This document shows positions 1 to 7,420 of a DNA stretch of 7,665 bases, piece after piece (position 1 is the first letter of the stretch; the number at the start of each line of letters is the position of its first letter). A program made the position numbers and the translations under genes. The stretch is taken from positions 1-7,665 of the forward strand of contig DFJV01000137.1 in NCBI GenBank assembly GCA_002373205.1, read 5' to 3'. The notes under the pieces were generated by a model. It was given only the letters and a program-made list of their open reading frames with translations, was not told the origin of the DNA and did no database searches. The DNA is from Treponema sp. UBA3662. GTDB taxonomy: Bacteria > Spirochaetota > Spirochaetia > Treponematales > Treponemataceae.

Positions 1-705
1 CTTGCTTTTGTACTTGGACTTTTAACCTTCCTTAACAGAATCAAGGGGGTGTATTTTTCAATTCTTTCACAGGCACTGGCTCTGGTATTTGTAACCCTCT
101 TCATAGGCCTTCAGCCCTACACCGGAGGCACAAACGGAATCACAGAATTTTCAACATTGTTCGGACTTCCAATTGCAGGAATCAAGGCAAAATATACCTG
201 GTACTATGTTGCACTCGCATTCCTTGTAATTACATACATTATCTTTTCTTCAATAATGCGGACAAAGTGCGGGCGTGTTTTGGTTGCAATCCGCGACGGA
301 GAAAACAGGGCACGCTTTTCTGGCTATCAGACGGCAAGCTACAAAACCTTTGTCTATGTCCTAAGCGCACTCTTTACAGGAATTGCAGGCGCTCTCTTTG
401 TTCCCTTCAGCGGAATAATTTCTCCGGCAGAAATGAGCATTTCCAATTCAATAGACATGGCAATCTGGGTTGCTGTTGGCGGAAGGGGAACTTTAATAGG
501 AGCAGCAGTCGGAGCCTTTGTGGTGAACATCACAAAAACTCTGATAAGCGAAAGCTTCCCGGAAATATGGTCCTACTTTATTGGAGCAATTTTTGTAATC
601 GTTGTATTGTTCCTGCCAAGGGGACTGACCGGTGTATTCACAGATGCAAAAGACAAAATAAGAGTTTTGGTAAGAAAGTCGCAAGCTGCCAAGACTGATG
701 AATAG
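1..705 (+). CDS. urtC: Urea ABC transporter permease UrtC, C-terminal part (5'-truncated by window edge)
   Basis: Inner-membrane permease of the LivM/UrtC type; with UrtB it forms the channel of the urea importer UrtABCDE. The frame is open from base 1, so 234 codons are visible and the N-terminus lies outside; the GTG at 49 is an internal valine, not a start. Visible residues 42-50 (GGTNGITEF) and 97-109 (IRDGENRARFSGY) match the family, the latter being the cytoplasmic loop that docks on the ATPases. GGRGTLIGA at 160-168 is a hallmark of the last third of these permeases. Hydrophobic segments lie near residues 18-37, 65-86, 115-140, 152-176 and 187-207, and a charged cytoplasmic tail follows PRGL. 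The stop TAG overlaps the ribosome site of urtD, 11 nt upstream. The urea assignment over branched-chain amino acids rests on UrtC-like wording (IWVAVGGRGTL, NGITEF) and on the urease operon next door. Confidence 0.9.
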   Translation, partial: LAFVLGLLTFLNRIKGVYFSILSQALALVFVTLFIGLQPYTGGTNGITEFSTLFGLPIAGIKAKYTWYYVALAFLVITYIIFSSIMRTKCGRVLVAIRDGENRARFSGYQTASYKTFVYVLSALFTGIAGALFVPFSGIISPAEMSISNSIDMAIWVAVGGRGTLIGAAVGAFVVNITKTLISESFPEIWSYFIGAIFVIVVLFLPRGLTGVFTDAKDKIRVLVRKSQAAKTDE

Positions 706-716
706 GAGGAAAAAGA

Positions 717-1559
717 ATGGGTGAAGTAAATATATCAGTAACTCCTGTAATTGAGATTCAAGACATTTCCGTAAGCTTTGAAGGCTTTAAGGCGCTTACG
801 GATGTAACAACAAAAATAATGCCCCACAAGGTCCATTTTTTCATCGGGCCAAATGGAGCTGGAAAGACAACCCTGCTGGACATCATCTGCGGAAAGACAA
901 GGCCTTCAAACGGAAAAATCATCTACCACGGCGGAAAAGACCTTGGCATCAGAAAATTTGTAAACATTGACTTAACGAAGCTTACGGAAGCAGAAATAGT
1001 TGCAGAAGGAATTGGCCGCAAGTTCCAGGCACCATCCGTTTTTACAAGCCTTACGGTCTGGGAGAACATGGAGATTTCCCTAAAGGGCAGCAAGAGCGTA
1101 TGGGGTTCCCTGCTATTCAGGATTTCCGATGCACAAAAAAAGCAGATAGAAAATATTCTGAATTTTATAAGCCTTGCAGACAAAAAGAACGAGAAGGCAG
1201 CATCGCTTTCCCACGGCCAAAAGCAGTGGCTAGAAATTGGAATGCTTCTTGTACAAGAGCCGGTTGTCGTTCTGCTTGACGAACCTGTTGCCGGAATGGG
1301 AAAAGAGGAAACCTTAAAAACCGGACAGCTTATCAAAAAGATTTCCGAAAAGTATGCGGTGGTTGTTGTTGAGCATGACATGGAATTTGTACGTGCAGTA
1401 GCAGACCGTGTTACCGTTATGCACGAAGGAAAAATTCTTGTGGAAGGAAGTGCAGATGAAGTTTTGGCGGACGAAAAGGTTCGCGCAGTTTATCTTGGCC
1501 GCGGCAAGTTCCACAAGAGCGGAAAGGTAGAAAATGCAAATGGAGGAAAGGATGCTTGA
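717..1559 (+). CDS. urtD: Urea ABC transporter ATP-binding protein UrtD
   Basis: Cytoplasmic ATPase that, paired with UrtE, powers urea import through UrtB/UrtC. The protein is 280 aa, about 30 longer than the usual UrtD; the extra length is a short N-terminal lead and a hydrophilic C-terminal tail rich in Lys, Gly and Asn. All ABC motifs are present: Walker A GPNGAGKT (44-51), Q-loop Gln104 in KFQAPSVF, signature LSHGQ (164-168), Walker B VVVLLDEP (183-190) and H-loop His220 in VVEHDMEFV. LSHGQKQWLEIGM and EPVAGM are typical of UrtD and LivG-like subunits. The start is ATG 717, with an AGGAGGA site at 704-710. The 3' end overlaps urtE by 8 nt. Paralogy to LivG means function by sequence alone is ambiguous, but the gene context settles it well. 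Confidence 0.93.
   Translation: MGEVNISVTPVIEIQDISVSFEGFKALTDVTTKIMPHKVHFFIGPNGAGKTTLLDIICGKTRPSNGKIIYHGGKDLGIRKFVNIDLTKLTEAEIVAEGIGRKFQAPSVFTSLTVWENMEISLKGSKSVWGSLLFRISDAQKKQIENILNFISLADKKNEKAASLSHGQKQWLEIGMLLVQEPVVVLLDEPVAGMGKEETLKTGQLIKKISEKYAVVVVEHDMEFVRAVADRVTVMHEGKILVEGSADEVLADEKVRAVYLGRGKFHKSGKVENANGGKDA
1542..1546 (+). promoter_or_regulatory. Ribosome binding site of urtE (decides the start)
   Basis: GGAGG lies 5 nt before ATG 1552. An in-frame ATG at 1534 lies upstream of this site and has no comparable motif before it, so the later ATG, giving a protein that begins MLEIKNLSSWYG, is preferred. The site is inside the last codons of urtD. Confidence 0.75.
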
Positions 1560-2247
1560 AATAAAAAATCTTAGTTCTTGGTACGGAGAAAGCAATATCA
1601 TTCCAGACTTGAACATGTCTGTTCCAGACGGAAAAATTGTCTGCCTTATAGGCCGCAACGGTGTTGGAAAAAGCACCACGCTAAAAAGCATTATGGGCAT
1701 GGTAAAGACAAGCAGCGGAAGCATTCTTTTTGACAATCAGGAAATCATAAGAAAAAAGACTTATGAAAGGGCTGCACTTGGCATTGGCTACGTTCCCCAG
1801 GGAAGAGAAATTTTTCCCCAGCTTACAGTCCAGGAAAACCTTGAGCTTGGTCTTGAAGTAAAAGGAGGCAAAGGAAAAATCGGGGAAGAAATTTTTGAAC
1901 TCTTTCCAATCATAAGGGAATTCCTAAAAAGAAAAGGCGGAAACTTAAGCGGCGGACAACAGCAACAGTTAGCCATTGCCCGTGCCCTTGTTTCCCACCC
2001 CAAGCTTTTGATTCTTGATGAACCAACGGAAGGAATCCAGCCATCAATTATAGAAGACATTGCAACAGCCATTCAGCGCGTAAACCGGGAACTTGGAATT
2101 ACAGTCCTGATTGTTGAGCAGTATCTTGATTTTGTACTTGAAGTAAGCGACAGCTATTATGTTATGGACAAGGGAGCCATTACGCTAAGCGGCCTTACAA
2201 AAGAAGCAGACTCTTCATTAATTCAGTCAAAGATGGCCATCGGGTAA
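1552..2247 (+). CDS. urtE: Urea ABC transporter ATP-binding protein UrtE
   Basis: Second ATPase of the urea importer, expected to form a heterodimer with UrtD. The protein is 231 aa from ATG 1552, the normal family length. Motifs: Walker A GRNGVGKS (34-41; the GRNGVGK form is characteristic of UrtE), Q-loop Gln83 in YVPQGREIFP, signature LSGGQ (132-136) and Walker B LLILDEP (152-158). The H-loop position is Gln190 in VEQYLDF rather than His; this is usual for the LivF/UrtE side and is not a defect. TEGIQPS (159-165) is also family-typical. The gene overlaps urtD by 8 nt, so translation is probably coupled. It is the last gene of its operon and is followed directly by a hairpin terminator. Confidence 0.94.
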   Translation: MLEIKNLSSWYGESNIIPDLNMSVPDGKIVCLIGRNGVGKSTTLKSIMGMVKTSSGSILFDNQEIIRKKTYERAALGIGYVPQGREIFPQLTVQENLELGLEVKGGKGKIGEEIFELFPIIREFLKRKGGNLSGGQQQQLAIARALVSHPKLLILDEPTEGIQPSIIEDIATAIQRVNRELGITVLIVEQYLDFVLEVSDSYYVMDKGAITLSGLTKEADSSLIQSKMAIG

Positions 2248-2258
2248 AATTACACTCC

Positions 2259-2326
2259 GCCGCGGAAGGTTAAAAAACCTCCTCAAAAAGTAAAAAAAAA
2301 GAACCTTCCGCGGCATTTTTTGTTTT
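2259..2326 (+). terminator. Intrinsic terminator between convergent urtE and ureD
   Basis: A perfect 13-bp GC-rich stem (2259-2271 with 2302-2314; GCCGCGGAAGGTT and its complement) is followed by a T-rich tract on the + strand (2316-2326), 12 nt after the urtE stop. The loop is long (30 nt) and A-rich, and a small 5-bp hairpin (2267-2271 with 2276-2280) can form inside it as an alternative. For - strand transcripts from ureD the same stem is followed only by a weak T-tract, so it is best oriented for urt. It may still act in both directions, as no other ureD terminator fits in the 85-bp spacer. Confidence 0.85.
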
Positions 2327-2332
2327 TACCAA

Positions 2333-3193
2333 TCACTTCAAGGCATTTCTAACTTGTTCAAAAACTTTTTGAATTTTCTCTGCACTAAAAGAAAGGCAAC
2401 GGATTATAAAATCACCATAGTCATTTTCGGAAGCTTCTACCAAAAGACTCTTCTTTTCATCTAAAGACACATTTGTATTTTCTTCCGTGTAAAGTAGTTT
2501 TTCTTCAAGAGAAAGAATGCTGCGGATTTTTTTAAGGTCTGCCTTGTCTGAATATCCAAAAACCAACATACTGCCGCAGTGGGTAAAACCTGCAAACATT
2601 GTTTTTTCCAAAAGCCTTTCTTTTCTTTCAGGATGATTTTTTCCGTCGCTTCCTTCAAGAAAAAGGTTGTCGTAAAAAACAAGTTTTTTCTCTCGGAAAA
2701 TTTTTATTAGGTTTTTGTAAACGGTAAAGTCAAAAATCTCTCCGTGGGCACAGCGGCCGGCACATATGCAGTCTTCATAAATTAAGCGGGAGTTTTTAGA
2801 AAGAGAAATTTCTGTTGCAGACAAAAAATTGCTCTTAGAAAAAGGAATACAGGGAAGAGGCCTGTAAACAAGACTTGAATTTTCCATAAGTTCTGCAAAG
2901 ATTTTGCGTTCTGCACACTTTCCGCTGTCCATCTTAAATATTTTTTCAAAGGACTGGCTTCTTATTTCTAAGCTTGCCCCCTGCCCTACTGTTATTTTAT
3001 GCAGCTGAAGGTCGCCTTCAAGGATTCCTGGGCTTGCGCTTTGCAAAAAAACAGCAATACCACCATCATCCTGTGCAAACGGTTTCATAATCTTAAAGGG
3101 AGAAGTAAAAAAACTGTCTTTTACAAAAGTCTTTCCCGATGCGGAACGGCAGGCTGTAATTTCAAATCTGGAAGGAGATGCAAAGAGGTTCAT
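2333..3193 (-). CDS. ureD: Urease accessory protein UreD (UreH)
   Basis: Scaffold that binds apo-urease and, with UreF and UreG, guides nickel into the UreC active site. Its 286 aa is about normal for the family. Motifs in order: SPFKIMKPF (31-39), SASPGILEGD (52-61; the SxSPGxLxGD family motif), Gln71-Lys87 corresponding to the conserved GA.L....S..K stretch, RPLPCIPFSKSNF (111-123; the P.P.IPF element) and CAGRCAHGEIF (144-154; the GR...GE.F element). UreD diverges fast, so these islands carry the call. It is the last gene of the operon, starting 3 nt after the ureG stop with only a weak GGAAG well upstream, so translation probably depends on re-initiation from ureG. Odd: Cys142, Cys144 and Cys148 with His150 cluster in and beside the conserved GR..GE motif. 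Confidence 0.9.
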   Translation of the reverse strand: MNLFASPSRFEITACRSASGKTFVKDSFFTSPFKIMKPFAQDDGGIAVFLQSASPGILEGDLQLHKITVGQGASLEIRSQSFEKIFKMDSGKCAERKIFAELMENSSLVYRPLPCIPFSKSNFLSATEISLSKNSRLIYEDCICAGRCAHGEIFDFTVYKNLIKIFREKKLVFYDNLFLEGSDGKNHPERKERLLEKTMFAGFTHCGSMLVFGYSDKADLKKIRSILSLEEKLLYTEENTNVSLDEKKSLLVEASENDYGDFIIRCLSFSAEKIQKVFEQVRNALK

Positions 3194-3196
3194 AAA

Positions 3197-3817
3197 TTAA
3201 TTGCCGTCTTCCAAATCAGAAAAAAACACATTTCTGTCCAGAAATGCAATCACTTCATCTATTCCCTCACCGCCTCTAATATTCGTAAAGACAAAGGGTT
3301 TGACTCCCCTCATCATCTTGGAATCGCGTGCCATAACTTCTAGGCTTGCCCCAACCAAAGGTGCAAGGTCTATCTTGTTAATCACAAGCAGGTTGCTCCT
3401 CATAATTCCAGGGCCACCCTTGCGGGGAATCTTGTCTCCTTCCGCCACGTCAATCACAAAAATTGTTGCATCAACTAGTTCCGGCGAAAAGGTTGCAGAA
3501 AGATTATCTCCTCCGCTTTCTATAAACATAAGCTCAATATCTGGAAAGCGTGCCTTTAGCTCATCCACAGCTTCAAGATTCATGGAAGCGTCTTCGCGAA
3601 TGGCCGTATGAGGACAGCCGCCTGTTTCTACGCCTACAATTCTTTCTTTTGGAAGAACTGAATGGGCAGCAAGAAATTCCGCATCTTCTTTTGTATAAAT
3701 ATCGTTTGTAATAACCCCTATGGAATATTTTTCCGAAAGCCTTCTGGTCAGAGCCTCCACAAGGGCAGTTTTTCCAGAACCAACCGGCCCCGCCACACCT
3801 ATTTTTGTAAAACGCAT
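3197..3817 (-). CDS. ureG: Urease accessory GTPase UreG
   Basis: Cytoplasmic SIMIBI-class GTPase that carries nickel and couples GTP hydrolysis to metal transfer from UreE to the UreABC-UreD-UreF complex. From ATG 3817 it is 206 aa, the normal length. Motifs: P-loop GPVGSGKT (10-17), DIYTKEDAEFL (39-49), the nickel-binding CPH (Cys68-Pro69-His70) in ETGGCPHTAIREDASMN, ESGGDNLSATF (100-110) and the guanine-specificity NKID (147-150). All functional residues are intact. The frame extends upstream to a GTG at 3844 (nine more residues), but a strong AGGAG site lies just before ATG 3817 and the shorter protein begins like other UreG proteins. It lies 38 nt after ureF and 3 nt before ureD. Confidence 0.97.
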   Translation of the reverse strand: MRFTKIGVAGPVGSGKTALVEALTRRLSEKYSIGVITNDIYTKEDAEFLAAHSVLPKERIVGVETGGCPHTAIREDASMNLEAVDELKARFPDIELMFIESGGDNLSATFSPELVDATIFVIDVAEGDKIPRKGGPGIMRSNLLVINKIDLAPLVGASLEVMARDSKMMRGVKPFVFTNIRGGEGIDEVIAFLDRNVFFSDLEDGN

Positions 3818-3822
3818 AAACA

Positions 3823-3829
3823 CTCCTTT
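3823..3829 (-). promoter_or_regulatory. Ribosome binding site of ureG (decides the start)
   Basis: On the - strand AAAGGAG lies 5 nt before ATG 3817. It lies within the nine-codon extension that the upstream GTG at 3844 would add, which argues that the GTG is not the initiator. Confidence 0.8.
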
Positions 3830-3855
3830 CTTAACAGATTTCACGGCAATTTTAT

Positions 3856-4521
3856 TCAGCTCATATACAGTCTTGTATACAAATACTCATGCTGCATTTC
3901 CCTTATTTCTACGGAAGGAGAAGAGCGGCACAAATCTTCCTCTGCAAATGTTTCCACAATACAAAGCAGCCTTGTAAATTCTTCAAAAAGAGAATGAAGA
4001 ATTTTCTGACCTTCGTTCTGGCTCAAAGGAATCAACTTAACAAGTGTTGTAACACGAGCAGAAAACTGGCTGTACAAAAATGCTTCAAGACTTGATTCCT
4101 TTTTTATTTTTCGCAGGGCACAATAGTCTCCATAGATTACTGGAAAGTGCCTTACTTTGCCCAACGAAAAAAGGTCAAGCTCATCTTTTTGCCACAAGCT
4201 TACAGTCTTAAAAAAACGTGCTGCAATTTTTTTGCTCCCTCCCCTGATTTCCTTTGCATTTTTAGCGGCATTGTATATTTGGTCAAGGCTAAAAACTTTT
4301 TCCCATTCACCCTTTTCTGCATACTCATAAGCCAAGCGGACTGGAAGAAGTTCACTTGTCAAAAAATTTGATTCAATGTCAGACTTTAAAAATGCAAGGG
4401 CAGATTGACTGTCATGGATAACCTTTTGCTGCACGAATGTTTCAAGCCCCCAGGAAAGGGTGTATGCTCCAATCGGAAAAGTTGAATCATTAAGCTGCAA
4501 AAGTTCAAAATCAATGTTCAT
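3856..4521 (-). CDS. ureF: Urease accessory protein UreF
   Basis: All-helical protein that binds UreD and gates UreG in the urease activation complex. From ATG 4521 it is 221 aa, a normal length. The N-terminal signature LNDSTFPIGAYTLSWGLE (10-27) matches the family's L.D...PIG.....S.GLE, and the C-terminus HEYLYTRLYMS (211-221) matches the conserved HE.L..RLF.S end. The frame stays open 29 codons further upstream, but that part is only the ureE His-tail DNA read in another frame, so the ATG at 4521 is preferred. It overlaps ureE by 11 nt and has no clear ribosome site, so translation is probably coupled to ureE termination. Confidence 0.93.
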   Translation of the reverse strand: MNIDFELLQLNDSTFPIGAYTLSWGLETFVQQKVIHDSQSALAFLKSDIESNFLTSELLPVRLAYEYAEKGEWEKVFSLDQIYNAAKNAKEIRGGSKKIAARFFKTVSLWQKDELDLFSLGKVRHFPVIYGDYCALRKIKKESSLEAFLYSQFSARVTTLVKLIPLSQNEGQKILHSLFEEFTRLLCIVETFAEEDLCRSSPSVEIREMQHEYLYTRLYMS

Positions 4522-5026
4522 GAGAATGTCCGTGGGAATGTCCGTGTCCATGACCGACAATCGAAGAAATCTGTTTTGAAAAATCAAGCTTTTCATTACG
4601 CTTTTCAACTTTCACTTTTATGCCGTGAAGTCCTTCCAGAAGCCTCTGCATGGGTTCATTAAAAATCGTAATAAGCTCGTTTTGGTCTTTCCCTGCAAAA
4701 AGCGGTGCGTGGCAGTTTCCAATCTCGTATGCAACCTTTGCGGTAGAAAAGAAATTTGGATTTTCAAGCCTTACGCTAAGAATGTCTGTTTCAAGGACAT
4801 CAGCTGCAATCACACTTCCGTCAGAATCAACTCCAAAAACATCACCAGGCTTAATCCCTATTTTTAGGATTGAATCGTCAAGGCTAAGGGCAACGTCGCG
4901 GCCAGACCTGGAAGTCTTTCTGTGCAGCTTTGAATATGTTTCGTGCCACTCAAAGTCAATGTAGTCAACAGGCCTGTTTTTAAAATCCTCATCATCAACT
5001 TTGCCCAGTATTTTTGTATATATCAT
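4511..5026 (-). CDS. ureE: Urease accessory nickel chaperone UreE with His-rich tail
   Basis: Dimeric metallochaperone that binds nickel and hands it to UreG. From ATG 5026 it is 171 aa. The N-terminal peptide-binding-like domain spans about residues 1-75 (HRKTSRSGRDVALSL at 35-49). The metal-binding domain follows and holds GNCHAPLF (103-110), whose His106 corresponds to the conserved interface nickel ligand; the Cys before it is less usual. The protein ends in seven His residues alternating with Gly, Ser and Glu (158-171), which would bind additional nickel. The start is chosen by AGGAG at 5032-5036; a longer in-frame start at 5080 would sit inside ureC and lacks family similarity. It lies 8 nt after ureC and overlaps ureF by 11 nt. 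Confidence 0.94.
   Translation of the reverse strand: MIYTKILGKVDDEDFKNRPVDYIDFEWHETYSKLHRKTSRSGRDVALSLDDSILKIGIKPGDVFGVDSDGSVIAADVLETDILSVRLENPNFFSTAKVAYEIGNCHAPLFAGKDQNELITIFNEPMQRLLEGLHGIKVKVEKRNEKLDFSKQISSIVGHGHGHSHGHSHEH
4514..4555 (-). repeat. His-rich tail of UreE encoded by a short tandem repeat
   Basis: Codons for residues 158-171 read G-H-G-H-G-H-S-H-G-H-S-H-E-H. On the + strand an 11-bp word (GAATGTCCGTG) occurs at 4524-4534 and 4536-4546, a 12-bp period equal to four codons (H-S-H-G). Such a repeat can gain or lose units without a frameshift, so tail length may vary among strains. Confidence 0.8.
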
Positions 5027-5031
5027 AAGGT

Positions 5032-5036
5032 CTCCT
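5032..5036 (-). promoter_or_regulatory. Ribosome binding site of ureE (decides the start)
   Basis: On the - strand AGGAG lies 5 nt before ATG 5026 and overlaps the ureC stop codon (TAG, 5035-5037). It supports the short UreE over the longer open frame that begins inside ureC. Confidence 0.75.
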
Positions 5037-6762
5037 AGAACATAAAATATCTTTGTGCAAGCGGAAGTTCTTTTGCACACTTGCTTACAATGGGAACTCC
5101 GTCTGCCGTAACATGGTAGTTTTCCGGGTCAACATCTATAACAGGAAGTGCATCGTTATACTTTAAATCCTTTTTGCCAATCCCGCGGCAATTTTTTACA
5201 GGAAGACATTTTTTTTGAAGCCCAAGTTTTTCCGGCAGTTTTTCATCAATTGCAGCCTGAGACATAAATGTTAAGCAGGTCATATACTTTGCCTTGCCGT
5301 AATAGCCAAACATATTCCTGTAGTACACAGGCTGGCAGGTTGGAATAGAAGCGTTGGAGTCTCCCATCTTGGAAAGAATTATTGCACCGCCTTTTATAAC
5401 CATATCTGGCTTTGCACCAAAGAATGCAGGGTTCCACAAAACAAGATCCGCAACCTTCCCCTTTTCTACAGACCCAACATATTCTGAAATTCCATGGGCA
5501 ATCGCAGGGTTAATCGTATACTTGGAAACATAGCGCTTTGCACGGTAGTTGTCGTTTTCTTTGGAATCTTCTGCAAGAGGACCTCTCTCTTCCTTCATCT
5601 TGTGGGCTGTCTGCCAGGTACGGGTAATAACTTCGCCAACGCGTCCCATTGCCTGAGAGTCGCTAGACATAATGCTTAGCGCCCCCATGTCATGAAGAAC
5701 ATCCTCTGCTGCAATAGTTTCCGGTCTTATACGGGAATCTGCAAATGCAACGTCTTCTTCTATTTTATTGTCCAAGTGGTGGCAAACCATAAGCATGTCA
5801 AGATGCTCGTCCAAGGTGTTTACGGTAAAAGGCATTGTCGGGTTTGTTGAAGCAGGAATGATGTTGGGGTGTCCTGCTACCTTAAGAATATCCGGTGCAT
5901 GTCCGCCGCCTGCTCCTTCCGTATGATAGGTGTGCATGGTCCTACCATTGATTGCCTTTAGCGTATCTTCTACACAGCCTGCTTCGTTCAAAGTGTCCGT
6001 GTGGATGCAAACCTGAACATCATACTGGTCTGCAATGGTAAGAGCCGCGTCTATAGCAGCAGGAGTCGTTCCCCAGTCTTCGTGGATTTTTAGACCGCAA
6101 GCACCAGCCTTAATTTGTGCAACAAGTTCACTCTGCTTTTGTTTATTAGAGCAGTTTCCTTTTCCAAGGTAGCCTATGTTCATAGGAAAGTCTTCAGCGG
6201 CTTTTATCATCATCTCAAGGTTCCACTTGCCGGGAGTGCAGGTAGTGGCATTGGTTCCGTCTGCAGGGCCTGTTCCTCCTCCAATCATTGTGGTAACGCC
6301 AGAGCACAAAGCAGTTCCAACCTGTTCAGGAGAAATAAAGTGGATGTGGGTATCTATGCCTCCAGCTGTTACAATAAGACCTTCGCCAGCCAAAGCTTCT
6401 GTTGAAGCCCCCACCGTCATTCCGGAAGTTACGCCGTCCATTGTATCCGGGTTTCCAGCCTTTCCTATACCGGCAATCTTTCCGTCTTTAATTCCTATGT
6501 CGGCCTTGTAGATTCCGGTGTAATCCAGAATCACGCAGTTTGTAATAACAAGGTCAAGGTCGCCCCCTTCGCCCGTTGTGTTTACGGATTGCCCCATTCC
6601 ATCGCGCAAAGTTTTGCCGCCGCCAAATTTTGCCTCGTCACCGTAAACCGTAAAATCTTTTTCAACCTGAATCACAAGATTTGTATCCGCAAGCCGAATC
6701 TTATCGCCAGTAGTCGGCCCGTACATTGCAGCATATTTTTTTCCATCTATTGTACAACTCAT
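5035..6762 (-). CDS. ureC: Urease alpha subunit UreC (catalytic)
   Basis: Nickel amidohydrolase that hydrolyses urea to ammonia and carbamate; the active site lies in a TIM-barrel domain. The protein is 575 aa, close to the usual 566-572. The dinickel ligands are all present: His139 and His141 (GGIDTHIHF), carbamylated Lys225 and the adjacent His227 (LKIHEDW), His254 (CIHTDTLNE), His280 (HTEGAGGGHAPD) and Asp368 (MSSDSQAMGR). Flap residues Cys327 and His328 lie in MVCHHLD, the catalytic acid region. The N-terminus has the standard YGPTTGDKIRLADT. The start ATG overlaps the ureB stop by 4 nt (ATGA). Nothing suggests an inactive paralogue, and an ordinary nickel enzyme is expected. Confidence 0.99.
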   Translation of the reverse strand: MSCTIDGKKYAAMYGPTTGDKIRLADTNLVIQVEKDFTVYGDEAKFGGGKTLRDGMGQSVNTTGEGGDLDLVITNCVILDYTGIYKADIGIKDGKIAGIGKAGNPDTMDGVTSGMTVGASTEALAGEGLIVTAGGIDTHIHFISPEQVGTALCSGVTTMIGGGTGPADGTNATTCTPGKWNLEMMIKAAEDFPMNIGYLGKGNCSNKQKQSELVAQIKAGACGLKIHEDWGTTPAAIDAALTIADQYDVQVCIHTDTLNEAGCVEDTLKAINGRTMHTYHTEGAGGGHAPDILKVAGHPNIIPASTNPTMPFTVNTLDEHLDMLMVCHHLDNKIEEDVAFADSRIRPETIAAEDVLHDMGALSIMSSDSQAMGRVGEVITRTWQTAHKMKEERGPLAEDSKENDNYRAKRYVSKYTINPAIAHGISEYVGSVEKGKVADLVLWNPAFFGAKPDMVIKGGAIILSKMGDSNASIPTCQPVYYRNMFGYYGKAKYMTCLTFMSQAAIDEKLPEKLGLQKKCLPVKNCRGIGKKDLKYNDALPVIDVDPENYHVTADGVPIVSKCAKELPLAQRYFMF

Positions 6763-7067
6763 TTTGCCACCCCGTTAGTAAGATTGTTAAGTCCGTAGAT
6801 TTCTGATTTTCCGCCAAAGCTGCAAAGCTGAACTGTTTTTTCTTCACCAGGTTCAAAACGCACGGACATACCAGAAGGAATATCAAGCCTAAAGCCAAAG
6901 GCAGTTTTTCTATCAAAGGAAAGGCATTTGTTTACTTCAAAAAAATGAAAATGCGACCCAACCTGAACAGGCCTGTCCCCAATATTTTTTACAAGAAGAC
7001 TTACCGTTTTTCTTCCTTTATTAAGCTCTATTTTTTCGTTGCAGGAAATTACCTCGCCAATTTTCAT
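6759..7067 (-). CDS. ureB: Urease beta subunit UreB
   Basis: Small structural subunit of the (UreABC)3 trimer. The protein is 102 aa, normal for a free-standing beta subunit. Conserved stretches: DRPVQVGSHFHFFEVN (31-46) and AFGFRLDIPSGMSVRFEPGE (56-75), followed by FGG...YGLNN. It is separate from ureA, unlike the fused UreA of Helicobacter. GGAGG at 7072-7076 lies 4 nt before ATG 7067. It is 11 nt after ureA and overlaps ureC by 4 nt, implying fixed stoichiometric translation with the catalytic subunit. Confidence 0.97.
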   Translation of the reverse strand: MKIGEVISCNEKIELNKGRKTVSLLVKNIGDRPVQVGSHFHFFEVNKCLSFDRKTAFGFRLDIPSGMSVRFEPGEEKTVQLCSFGGKSEIYGLNNLTNGVAK

Positions 7068-7078
7068 ACAGCCTCCAC

Positions 7079-7393
7079 TTATTCCGCACAGTCGCGGATT
7101 GGGTTGTGAACAGTAACCAGCTTTGTCCCATCAGGAAAAGTTGCTTCTACCTGAACTTCATTTATCATGTCTGCAACACCATCCATCACATCATTTACGG
7201 TAAGAATTTTTGCTCCGTCGCGCATAAGTTCGGTTACAGTTTTTCCGTCGCGCGCAAGTTCCATAAGCTCAGACGAAATATAGGCAACCGCTTCTACATA
7301 ATTTAATTTTAAACCGCGTTTCTTCCGTCTTTCCGCAACAAGCCCCGCATAGCTCAAAAGAAGTTTTTCTGTTTCTCTGGGAGTAAGTTTCAT
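7079..7393 (-). CDS. ureA: Urease gamma subunit UreA
   Basis: Smallest structural subunit of urease and the first gene of the operon. The protein is 104 aa, with a few residues added at the C-terminus compared with the usual 100. Conserved: LTPRE (3-7), ERRKKRGLKLNYVEAVA (21-37), ARDGKTV (47-53) and VQVEATFPDGTKLVTVHNPI (80-99). The start is ATG 7393, with GGAG at 7402-7405 eight nt upstream. Immediately upstream on the same strand is a strong intrinsic terminator (7421-7468), so expression may require read-through. Confidence 0.97.
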   Translation of the reverse strand: MKLTPRETEKLLLSYAGLVAERRKKRGLKLNYVEAVAYISSELMELARDGKTVTELMRDGAKILTVNDVMDGVADMINEVQVEATFPDGTKLVTVHNPIRDCAE

Positions 7394-7420
7394 TAATAAA
7401 TCTCCGTTGCCACTAGCACT

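Noticed and set aside
49..705. Treating GTG 49 as the start of urtC
   Set aside because: The frame is open and family-like from base 1, and starting at 49 would remove most of the membrane domain. It is an internal valine of a truncated gene.
923..1381. Long antisense frame over urtD, and similar ones over urtE, ureG and ureC
   Set aside because: Low-complexity antisense products with no family similarity and no ribosome site; they are shadows of strongly conserved genes.
3197..3844. Longer UreG from GTG 3844
   Set aside because: The extra nine residues include the ribosome site for ATG 3817 and are not part of the UreG family.
3856..4608. Longer UreF from 4608
   Set aside because: The first 29 codons are ureE coding DNA, including its His repeats, read out of frame; the family signature begins just after ATG 4521.
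4511..5080. Longer UreE from 5080
   Set aside because: The 18 extra codons overlap the ureC 3' end and precede the AGGAG site that serves ATG 5026.
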